DNA of 6,956 nucleotides. Source: Deltaproteobacteria bacterium. Its GTDB lineage: Bacteria; Bdellovibrionota; UBA1018; UBA923. A model generated the notes under the pieces. It worked only from the letters and a program-made list of their open reading frames with translations, ran no database searches and was not told the origin of the DNA. Numbering within the stretch: the stretch's first letter is position 1; every line of letters starts with the position of its first letter. The stretch is from contig JACQAW010000412.1 in the NCBI GenBank assembly GCA_016194725.1, positions 1 through 6,956 on the forward strand, in the 5' to 3' direction. The position numbers and the translations under genes were made by a program. Positions 1-5,449 of the stretch are shown piece after piece.

Positions 1-153
1 CTGCTTGGCGTGCCCGACGAGTATACTGACCGCTTTTATCCGCTGGCGATCGTGGGTGAGTCGGATTCCCTGATGAACTCGAGCAATATCTACAGCAAGC
101 TTTACCCACGCCATCTCGAAAAAATACTGGAGCCCAGGAAATGTCGCCGATGA
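1..153 (+). CDS. C-terminal fragment of a probable zinc metallopeptidase (5' end outside window)
   Basis: The frame is open from base 1 to a TGA at 151-153, giving 50 residues. It begins LLGVPDEYTD and continues to ESDSLMNSSNIY and PRHLEKILEP. The G-x-PDEY stretch is what follows the HExxH helix in several secreted zinc peptidases (HExGHxLGxPDEY, as in M64-like proteins), and SLMN looks like the Met-turn loop that closes such active sites. The HExxH itself would lie just upstream of the window, so the catalytic residues cannot be confirmed. The stop codon overlaps the ATG of the next gene (ATGA at 150-153), which implies one transcript and probably translational coupling. The exact peptidase family is uncertain. 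It is not the same gene type as the M43 protease at 2119-3555. Confidence 0.6.
   Translation: MLGVPDEYTDRFYPLAIVGESDSLMNSSNIYSKLYPRHLEKILEPRKCRR
136..140 (+). promoter_or_regulatory. Ribosome binding site AGGAA that favours the ATG at 150
   Basis: AGGAA lies 9 bases before the ATG at 150, which itself overlaps the previous stop as ATGA. An alternative ATG at 141 would use GGAG at 129-132, spaced 8 bases, and would overlap the previous gene by 13 bases. Both are workable. The ATGA arrangement and the shorter signal-peptide n-region favour 150. Confidence 0.45.
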
Positions 154-935
154 ATCTCGCCGCTGCCGCGGCAGTCGCTGGCCTTCTGCTTGGCGCACAG
201 GCCGCGCCGCAAAAGTCGATACGGGTCATCTGGAGCCAGCAGGGCCGCGACAGCCGGGGCCTTCCCGCAACCCAAAGCTTTATCGCGCTTCCCAATGGCC
301 AGACCAACTTCACTACACCAGCGCGCGAAGGCAGGTGCGGCAAAGACGGCGGTACTTTTGGTACCGAGCTCAGCCAGGCGGAGCTGGAGTCGCTGCTCGA
401 AGCAGCCAACGACGCTATCGTGGAGCAGCGCAACTTTCTGCGCACGCAGTCATCGTCGCAGCCGCACCGGGATATCACGCAACGTATTACCGCGCAGGTC
501 GATCAGACCGCGAACTCAACTCAAATGGTGCAGGCGGGGCCGAAGCTCGATCGGTTCGACGATCTTCGATTCAACTTTCTGTCGCGCATGAAACCCATCG
601 CGGCCGTTGCCTTCTCGGTCACCGCTCTGAGCGAAAACAAGGTCAAAGTGCAGTTCAGCCTGCTGGGCCCGGGGCCCTTTCCTCTTTACGTTCCCGGTTC
701 GGCACGCGAAGCGTTTCAGGCCGGCGATCGCGAGGTGGTCTACGAAACTCCGGTGCCCGAGGAAACCATTCAGCTCACGCCCAGGAAACCCACAGTCGCG
801 TTCGTGCTGAAGCTGGGCAAGGGCACCGCACGTGAGGTGCTGTACAATAATCTTTACGTTTTACACCATGGCGCCGGCTCGCCTGCTGCCGGCAGAGCCG
901 AAGTGCAGCCAGTCGCACTCTGCGGAAAGTGGTAA
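150..935 (+). CDS. Secreted protein of unknown function with N-terminal signal peptide
   Basis: The product is 261 residues from ATG 150, or 264 from ATG 141. The N-terminus is a hydrophobic alanine/leucine-rich signal sequence ending in LLLGAQA|AP, a good signal peptidase I site; no lipobox cysteine follows. The mature part starts with a short beta-like segment (SIRVIWSQQG), then has a glutamine/serine-rich, probably helical middle (SQAELESLLEAANDAIVEQR followed by a polar stretch). The C-terminal half is strand-rich. Only two cysteines are present, one about 45 residues into the mature protein and one three residues before the C-terminus, so a disulfide that pins the tail is possible. I do not recognise a family. 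The gene lies between a probable secreted metallopeptidase and a HupE/UreJ-like membrane protein, overlapping both, which suggests a shared cell-envelope job, for example a partner, substrate or inhibitor of the peptidase. That role is inference from context only. Confidence 0.75.
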   Translation: MNLAAAAAVAGLLLGAQAAPQKSIRVIWSQQGRDSRGLPATQSFIALPNGQTNFTTPAREGRCGKDGGTFGTELSQAELESLLEAANDAIVEQRNFLRTQSSSQPHRDITQRITAQVDQTANSTQMVQAGPKLDRFDDLRFNFLSRMKPIAAVAFSVTALSENKVKVQFSLLGPGPFPLYVPGSAREAFQAGDREVVYETPVPEETIQLTPRKPTVAFVLKLGKGTAREVLYNNLYVLHHGAGSPAAGRAEVQPVALCGKW

Positions 936-2001
936 CGCCATTTCACCGCTGCTGCTGAGCTCGTTGCTGTTGGCGGTTTGGCAAACCCCACCGGCAAGCG
1001 CCCATCCGCTTGACATGTCTTCGCTGCAAATTACCGTGGCGGCCGATAAGCTGGTATGGGTGCTTGATCTGAGCGAGCAGGTGGCGCGCCAGCTCGCGCC
1101 TTCGGGAAAGTTCTTCGAGGCAACGCTGGCCAGCGGTCCCCTCGTTGCGGGCGACGCACCCTGCAGCTGGGTATCATCGGGCGCGCAGCTCATGAAAAAC
1201 CGGGTTCGCATCGAAGCCACCGCGCATTGTCCGGGCGGCAGCGGCGAACTGCGATGGTCACCTGCGATGATGCAGCGGGTGCCAAACAGTTTTCAGATGC
1301 TGGTGCTGGCTCATACAGCCCGGGAGCGAATACAGGAGCTGATCTTCGAGCATGGCCAGGAGACTCTGCTTCTCGCGCTGAGCTGGCCCAAAAGCGCCCA
1401 GGTCGGCAACACGGGATTCACGGGATATGTGGGCATGGGAATTCAGCACATCGGAGCGGCGCCGAATCAGTGGTTCAGCACCCAGGGGTTTCAGCTGCCC
1501 GATGGTATCGACCATATTCTTTTTCTGCTTGCGCTGCTTCTGGCCGGCACCGGCATTTTCGAAACAGCGAAAACCGTCACCGGCTTCACCGCCGGCCACT
1601 CGCTCACTTTGGCGCTCGCGTTGCTGGGCTGGGTGCGATTGCCTTCGCGAATAATCGAGTCGCTCATCGCGCTTTCGATCGTCTATGTCGCGATCGAAGA
1701 CCTGGCCGTGCCCAAGCCCAGCCGCCGCTGGCTTTTGGCGACGACTTTCGGGCTGATTCATGGCTTCGGTTTCGCCGCGGCCCTGACCGAGCTGCAAATT
1801 GCGGGTGACCGGATGCTGCCCGCGCTTTTTGGCTTCAACCTGGGTGTCGAGCTTGGCCAGATCGTGATCGTCCTGGCGCTCTGGCCCTTATTGAATTACC
1901 TGGGCCGTCTGGCCTTTTTTAACCGTTGGGGAAAAAAAAGCAGCGCCGGCACGATTGCCGCCGTGGGTTTTTACTGGTTTGTCAGACGGGCTTTTTTTTG
2001 A
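868..2001 (+). CDS. HupE/UreJ family membrane protein with periplasmic N-terminal domain
   Basis: From ATG 868 the product is 377 residues. A hydrophobic stretch (about 27-38) leads to PPASA|HPLD, a likely signal peptidase I site. A periplasmic domain follows (about 46-185) with a cysteine pair, C99 and C121, probably disulfide-bonded. The membrane half carries the family signature in order: GIQHI (191-195), GIDHILFL (213-220), AGHSLTL (242-248), ESLIALSIVYVAIED (264-278), FGLIHGFGFA (294-303) and FNLGVELGQ (323-331). The conserved His, Asp and Glu inside or next to the membrane helices are typical of HupE/UreJ proteins, some of which are thought to move nickel or other metals. Family members with a large periplasmic domain have no firm substrate. 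The start is uncertain: 868 overlaps the upstream gene by 68 bases and lacks a clear Shine-Dalgarno. GTG 832 overlaps more. ATT 940, placed 10 bases after GGAAAG (924-929), would begin directly at the signal peptide. A8 (1932-1939) and T8 (1992-1999) tracts occur near the 3' end. Confidence 0.88.
   Translation: MAPARLLPAEPKCSQSHSAESGNAISPLLLSSLLLAVWQTPPASAHPLDMSSLQITVAADKLVWVLDLSEQVARQLAPSGKFFEATLASGPLVAGDAPCSWVSSGAQLMKNRVRIEATAHCPGGSGELRWSPAMMQRVPNSFQMLVLAHTARERIQELIFEHGQETLLLALSWPKSAQVGNTGFTGYVGMGIQHIGAAPNQWFSTQGFQLPDGIDHILFLLALLLAGTGIFETAKTVTGFTAGHSLTLALALLGWVRLPSRIIESLIALSIVYVAIEDLAVPKPSRRWLLATTFGLIHGFGFAAALTELQIAGDRMLPALFGFNLGVELGQIVIVLALWPLLNYLGRLAFFNRWGKKSSAGTIAAVGFYWFVRRAFF
1960..1999 (+). 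terminator. Weak candidate intrinsic terminator overlapping the HupE-like stop
   Basis: CCGT (1961-1964) can pair with ACGG (1986-1989), stacked on CTG/CAG (1974-1976 with 1983-1985). The structure is followed by C and a run of eight T (1992-1999) that runs into the TGA stop. The stem is short and bulged, so this is only suggestive. Confidence 0.22.
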
Positions 2002-2118
2002 GCAAGGGCCCGAGTCGCGGCTCCACCCAGCCTAAGGCCCATACCCAAAAGCGAACTGACAAGACATCGAAATCCCGAGCTGATCGGAAAGATCGTTTTT
2101 GTTTGGCGGGTGTCTTCG
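2002..2118. other. Convergent intergenic spacer between the HupE-like gene and the M43 protease
   Basis: This is the 117-bp region where the two transcripts meet. A small hairpin, TCCCGA (2073-2078) with TCGGAA (2084-2089), has one mismatch on the plus strand and a wobble pair on the minus strand. It is followed by TTTTTGTTT at 2096-2104 on the plus strand after a 6-base gap, and by only TTT on the minus strand. GGGCC and GGCCC copies near 2006-2040 could also pair. Nothing here is a convincing strong terminator, and no small gene was seen. Confidence 0.3.
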
Positions 2119-3555
2119 TCAGAGCACGTCGCAGCCAAGCGAGGAAGCGGGGCGATAGTTGGTTGCCCCGGGCGCCACGACTGGCGTGGGCGTCGTAGCA
2201 GGTGTTCCGGTGGCGCATTCGGGAATCGCCGAGTTGTCGGTGTTGCCGCACAGAACCTGGATTCTTTCGTTGCGTAAAGCCATGCGCATCAGGCCGATTT
2301 GGGAACCGCTGAAGTCGCCGATCGTCGCGATGTCGGGCACTACGCCTTGGGTTACCGGTTTCTCGCCGCAACCATAGTAGCTCATGATGTTGTGCCTGTC
2401 CGGGTGCAGCACCAGAGAGTACGAAGGGCCACCCTGCCCTGGAGCCGGCGAAACGCCGGTCTCATCGAGCACGTACCCGTCGGGCTGGAGCTGAAAGTTG
2501 TAGGTTGCATTACCGGGCGTCGTGCCGGTCAGATTGATATTGGAGTCGGTGCATTCGTCGTAGTCGCCAGTGTCCTTGGAATTGCCCCAGATCGCCATTC
2601 CGGCATCGTCGGGAGTGTCGAGCAGCCGGTCGCCGTTGAATACATGCGGGTCACCGCCCGATGCCACGACCGCGTCGGCAATCGCGCCGCGGCTATCGAG
2701 CGGGATCCACATTTTTTGGCTTGAATCCCAGTAGCTGCCCGCAAAAGTGTGCGAAAGACCGATATAGTGGCCCAGCTCATGCGACATCAGCACGCGCGAC
2801 TGCACGTAAACCCAGCCGTCGGTGCCCACGCAGCGCATGGTTCCGAACGGCCGCTGGTTACAGCTGACGAGCGTTTCCTGCCGCAATTCCCAGTCGTATC
2901 TATAAACGCGTCCCCACGACGACCAATAATCCGGCATCGCGACGAACTTGTGGTCGAAAACCGGAAACGAGAAACCCTGGCCGGTCTTGCCCGCCAGCGA
3001 GGGTCCCCAGCGGAAAAATACGACGGCATGATCTGGGTTGGCGTTGGCATAGGCATCGGCTGCTGCATACTGGCTCTTGTACTGCAAATCGCATTGCGCC
3101 TCGGCGCTGACGCCAAAGAAAATCGCGTTCTGGCAGGTGCTGTCGGCGTTTCGCGTGAGACAGTTCTTGGCCTGGGTACAGGCGCCGTTGCTGTCGCGTT
3201 GGGTGCACAGCTGATTGCACCTATTGCCTTCGAAGAGCTGTCCGGCATCGGCCGCCAGCGTGTTGAGCGCCGTGTTGTTCTCGTCACGAACGTCTTTGGC
3301 GGGCTCGAACTCGAATTGAATGTTGGCAGATGCGCCGTAGAGCACGTTGGCGTTGGCAATCCATTGCTGAACGCCGCTGATGAGCTGCGCTCGCTGGTAA
3401 CCCTGGTAGACGGCATGAGTGCCATCGTCGTCTGAGGTAAGTACGGCGAGGATGCGAATCTTATACAGGCTATCGCCCCCTGGACCGCAATTGGCCGCCC
3501 CGAAAAGCACCGCCGACAACAACAAGCCAACCACCAGTAACGTCGCCTTTTTCAT
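2119..3555 (-). CDS. Secreted M43-type (pappalysin/cytophagalysin-like) zinc metalloprotease
   Basis: The product is 478 residues. Residues 1-22 are a signal sequence (MKKA, a leucine-rich core, then FGAANC23). C23 could be a lipidated cysteine, but Asn at -1 is not a canonical lipobox, so cleavage by signal peptidase I near GAA is also possible. The zinc site HELGHYIGLSH is at 259-269 (ligands H259, H263, H269; catalytic E260). GDRLLDTPDD at 308-317 and the Met-turn block NIMSYYGC (389-396) followed by SQIGLMRMAL match the M43 family pattern of HExxHxxGLxH, GDxxxDTP, NxMxYxxC and QxxRM. Fourteen cysteines are present, six of them clustered at 113-155 in a region N-terminal to the zinc site, which suggests a disulfide-rich insertion. 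The C-terminal tail (about 449-468) is Thr/Pro-rich and linker-like. The start ATG at 3553-3555 has a modest Shine-Dalgarno on the minus strand (AAGG, plus positions 3566-3569). It likely cleaves extracellular or surface proteins; the substrate is unknown. It appears to be a single-gene transcript. Confidence 0.9.
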   Translation of the reverse strand: MKKATLLVVGLLLSAVLFGAANCGPGGDSLYKIRILAVLTSDDDGTHAVYQGYQRAQLISGVQQWIANANVLYGASANIQFEFEPAKDVRDENNTALNTLAADAGQLFEGNRCNQLCTQRDSNGACTQAKNCLTRNADSTCQNAIFFGVSAEAQCDLQYKSQYAAADAYANANPDHAVVFFRWGPSLAGKTGQGFSFPVFDHKFVAMPDYWSSWGRVYRYDWELRQETLVSCNQRPFGTMRCVGTDGWVYVQSRVLMSHELGHYIGLSHTFAGSYWDSSQKMWIPLDSRGAIADAVVASGGDPHVFNGDRLLDTPDDAGMAIWGNSKDTGDYDECTDSNINLTGTTPGNATYNFQLQPDGYVLDETGVSPAPGQGGPSYSLVLHPDRHNIMSYYGCGEKPVTQGVVPDIATIGDFSGSQIGLMRMALRNERIQVLCGNTDNSAIPECATGTPATTPTPVVAPGATNYRPASSLGCDVL

Positions 3556-3589
3556 AGGAGCTGAACCTTACAATAAATAACTCATTGCG

Positions 3590-3618
3590 TCAATAGTTCG
3601 ATCAACCTTGACTGACAA
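3590..3618 (-). promoter_or_regulatory. Candidate sigma-70-like promoter for the M43 protease
   Basis: On the minus strand TTGTCA (plus 3613-3618) is separated by 17 bases from TATTGA (plus 3590-3595). The -35 matches consensus at five of six bases and the -10 at only three of six. Transcription would start near 3583, giving a leader of about 28 bases before the ATG. The spacer between the two boxes contains one arm of the inverted repeat at 3596-3652. This is position-based inference. Confidence 0.28.
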
Positions 3619-3652
3619 CTCTTTCAGTTGGCGGGTGGCATGCTGATCGAAC
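3596..3652. repeat. Nested inverted repeat upstream of the M43 protease
   Basis: GTTCGATCA (3596-3604) is repeated as its exact reverse complement TGATCGAAC (3644-3652), 39 bases apart. Almost concentric with it is a smaller palindrome, CAACT (3616-3620) with AGTTG (3626-3630) around a 5-base loop. The left outer arm falls in the spacer of the candidate promoter and the inner arms touch its -35 box. It could be a two-half-site operator or a structured RNA element of a longer transcript. Confidence 0.5.
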
Positions 3653-3695
3653 CCATCTCGACCAAGGCGGCGGCGGAAGCTTCGGCCCCTTCTTC

Positions 3696-3748
3696 GTTCA
3701 CCTATTGTGATGGCAGGGGGGCGAGTAATATCTCGTGTATGAGTGAAC
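3696..3748. repeat. Second inverted-repeat cluster downstream of the Coq4 family gene
   Basis: GTTCAC (3696-3701) pairs with GTGAAC (3743-3748). Inside it are two small hairpins: TCAC (3698-3701) with GTGA (3707-3710), and CGAG (3722-3725) with CTCG (3732-3735). The cluster lies 19 bases past the stop of the minus-strand Coq4 family gene. No T-run follows on either strand, so it does not look like a standard intrinsic terminator, but it may stabilise the 3' end of that transcript. Confidence 0.3.
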
Positions 3749-3766
3749 CGGGTGCGTTTAAATGGC

Positions 3767-4405
3767 TTATTCTTCGCCCTGGACCAGCAGTTTGACCTGC
3801 ACTTCGGCAAGCGGGAACGTGAAAAGGTCTTCCCAGGCCACTGTCGCGAAAAAGGCTGCGCGTCTTCCGCGGCGATAAGCGTGCAGAGCACGGAAAAAAA
3901 GCCCGGGATATTTTCCGTTTCTTTGCAAGGCGCCGCCGAAGCCCAGCAGCAGCGAGCTTGGCGTGCGCAGCTGGCCGAAGGTAAAGGCCTGCAGCTCGAT
4001 TTCGCCCGTCAAATCTGTGCCGATACCGGTGACGATATGCCACAGGTCATGCGACTGGCGCAGGCGCAGCGCTACATACGCCTCGTCGCCATGAACGCCG
4101 GGTGGCAGATCTTGCAATGCATCGGGGTCCAGGCCGCGGTCGGTATAAAAGTCGGCGAATGCGCGACCCAACGTGCCGGTGGGCAATGCGGCCAGCGCCG
4201 AAAAATCGATGGTGGGACGGTCCAGGCGCGGGCGCTCGGCTAAAAGCCGGCGTCCCGTGGCGTCGCGCTCGAAACGGCGGCGAATAAGCGGCAGCACGGG
4301 CACGTTGACGTAAACCGTGCCGTCGGTTGCTGCGCGCGTATTGGTGGGGTCGATTGCCACTTTTAGAAAAAGCCAAAGCCCCTTGAGAAACGTCCACCAT
4401 CCCAT
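3767..4405 (-). CDS. Coq4 family protein (ubiquinone biosynthesis-type)
   Basis: The product is 212 residues. The family's metal-binding signature HDxxHx11E is complete: H119, D120, H123 and E135 in SHDLWHIVTGIGTDLTGE. Around it are the usual Coq4 features: a conserved R before the motif (LRLRQSHD), GEIELQAF just after it, and a Trp-containing C-terminal segment (VAWEDLFTFPLAEVQ). Residues 2-18 form an aromatic, amphipathic helix that could bind the membrane surface. Eukaryotic Coq4 acts in coenzyme Q synthesis and has been linked to removal of the C1 carboxylate of the prenylated ring; bacterial relatives are less studied and may act on other prenylated compounds. The size fits a bacterial form without a mitochondrial targeting peptide. 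The gene starts 9 bases after the stop of the membrane protein gene, with no obvious Shine-Dalgarno in the AT-rich gap, so it is probably translated by coupling. It is the last gene of this operon. Confidence 0.87.
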   Translation of the reverse strand: MGWWTFLKGLWLFLKVAIDPTNTRAATDGTVYVNVPVLPLIRRRFERDATGRRLLAERPRLDRPTIDFSALAALPTGTLGRAFADFYTDRGLDPDALQDLPPGVHGDEAYVALRLRQSHDLWHIVTGIGTDLTGEIELQAFTFGQLRTPSSLLLGFGGALQRNGKYPGLFFRALHAYRRGRRAAFFATVAWEDLFTFPLAEVQVKLLVQGEE

Positions 4406-4414
4406 AAGTTTAAT

Positions 4415-5449
4415 TTAAGCTCGATTCAGGCAGCCTGTCCATATTGAGTCAACGGTCTGGCGTGCTGGCCTGGGCCTTGGCGCGCGCGAAAACTTTCCAG
4501 CCATATTCCCGCGCAGCCAGATCGAATACCAGCACGCCATTCGGTGCAGAACGGCCACGGCCATCGAGCCAGGCTGCATGGCGGGGTCGAGCAGATAGCT
4601 CTCGATGCCTTCGCCGATTCCAATCGAGCCCGGGACCGGCGAGGTGTATCCCAGGAACAGGCCGCTCGTGAATGCGGAGATCGCGCGCCCCAGCGAAACG
4701 TCTGGCTGCAAAGACCGGCAAAGCACATAACCCACGCTCACGTACGCCGCCACCGCCACCAGCGTGGCCAGGTGGCAGAGCAGGTGCATGGGGTGGCGCG
4801 AGCGGCCAACGGTGGCCAGCGCCGAAGCCGTGCGGTCAAGGCCCGCGACGATTTTGCGCAGCCAGCCCGCAAGCTTCGGGTGTGCTAGAACCCGCGCGCA
4901 CAGGCCGCGTGCCCGATTCGGGGCAACGATGACCAAAGCCAAAACCGTAGCCATCGAGAACAGGGGCGTGAGGTACAAAGGAAGGTGGCGCGCAACGGCT
5001 GCGGGCAGCGCGACATCGGGGTTGAGCTGCAAAGAAAGATAGCTGAGAGCGCACACCCAAAGCATCATGGCCAGGCTCTTGGTCAGCGACACTGCCGCCG
5101 CCACGGGCACCGGCACGCCTTCGCGCGCGAGCAAAAAAACGACAAAGGGAAAGTGCAGCTCGGAGTTGGGTGTCAGGTCAGCCACCAGATAGGTGATGCA
5201 GGTGAGCTTTATTCCGGGCCAAACACCCAGGCGAATGCCGAAGATGCGCAGCAGGCAGTAAAATCGCAGATAATCGCAAAAGTAAAATGTAAGAGCGCCC
5301 GCGGCGATCGCCAGCCACTGCGGCGGGGTGACCCGGCCGGCAAAGCCGACAAGCTGCGACCAGCTGCCGGCAAAACGCGAGAAAAAATATACTCCCGCTG
5401 CCAGCGTGATGGCAAAGACGAGCAGCGATGTCCAACGTTGCCGCGTCAT
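4415..5449 (-). CDS. Lysylphosphatidylglycerol synthase TM-region/flippase-like family membrane protein
   Basis: The product is 344 residues with about seven or eight hydrophobic segments, near 8-28, 45-68, 77-92, 114-141, 155-176, 222-245, 255-275 and 295-312. PVPGSIGIGE (271-280) matches the conserved P-x-PGG-x-G-x-x-E block of the LPG_synthase_TM family, and the polar loop LTPNSELHFPF (92-102) sits where the family's other conserved N/E loop occurs. A conserved-type arginine follows in the last helix region (HRM, 302-304). There is no cytosolic aminoacyl-transfer domain, so this is the membrane module alone, as in the UPF0104/AglD-like proteins thought to move or modify lipid-linked compounds. 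The ATG overlaps the TGA of the unknown gene upstream as ATGA (5446-5449), and no clear Shine-Dalgarno is visible, which points to coupled translation. The substrate cannot be read from the sequence. Confidence 0.85.
   Translation of the reverse strand: MTRQRWTSLLVFAITLAAGVYFFSRFAGSWSQLVGFAGRVTPPQWLAIAAGALTFYFCDYLRFYCLLRIFGIRLGVWPGIKLTCITYLVADLTPNSELHFPFVVFLLAREGVPVPVAAAVSLTKSLAMMLWVCALSYLSLQLNPDVALPAAVARHLPLYLTPLFSMATVLALVIVAPNRARGLCARVLAHPKLAGWLRKIVAGLDRTASALATVGRSRHPMHLLCHLATLVAVAAYVSVGYVLCRSLQPDVSLGRAISAFTSGLFLGYTSPVPGSIGIGEGIESYLLDPAMQPGSMAVAVLHRMACWYSIWLRGNMAGKFSRAPRPRPARQTVDSIWTGCLNRA

Noticed and set aside
1227..1808. Open frames on both strands inside the HupE-like gene
   Set aside because: They are Arg/Ala/Gly-rich readings of a gene whose family motifs are in the other frame.
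141..2001. The 261-residue gene and the HupE-like gene as one frameshifted gene
   Set aside because: Each product has its own signal peptide, and the first ends plausibly at TAA 933-935, so two genes are more likely.
2749..3435. Plus-strand open frame of 228 codons opposite the M43 protease
   Set aside because: The minus-strand frame carries all the M43 motifs. The antisense product shows no recognisable domain and is an expected by-product of high GC content.
3568..3891. Minus-strand open frame of 107 codons ending in a helix-like tail (QLKELSVKVDRTIDAMSYLL)
   Set aside because: Its only ATG lies inside the Coq4 family gene, the part that overlaps that gene looks like an out-of-frame reading, and no good start occurs in the intergenic portion. 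The helix-like tail could be a gene remnant but this cannot be shown.
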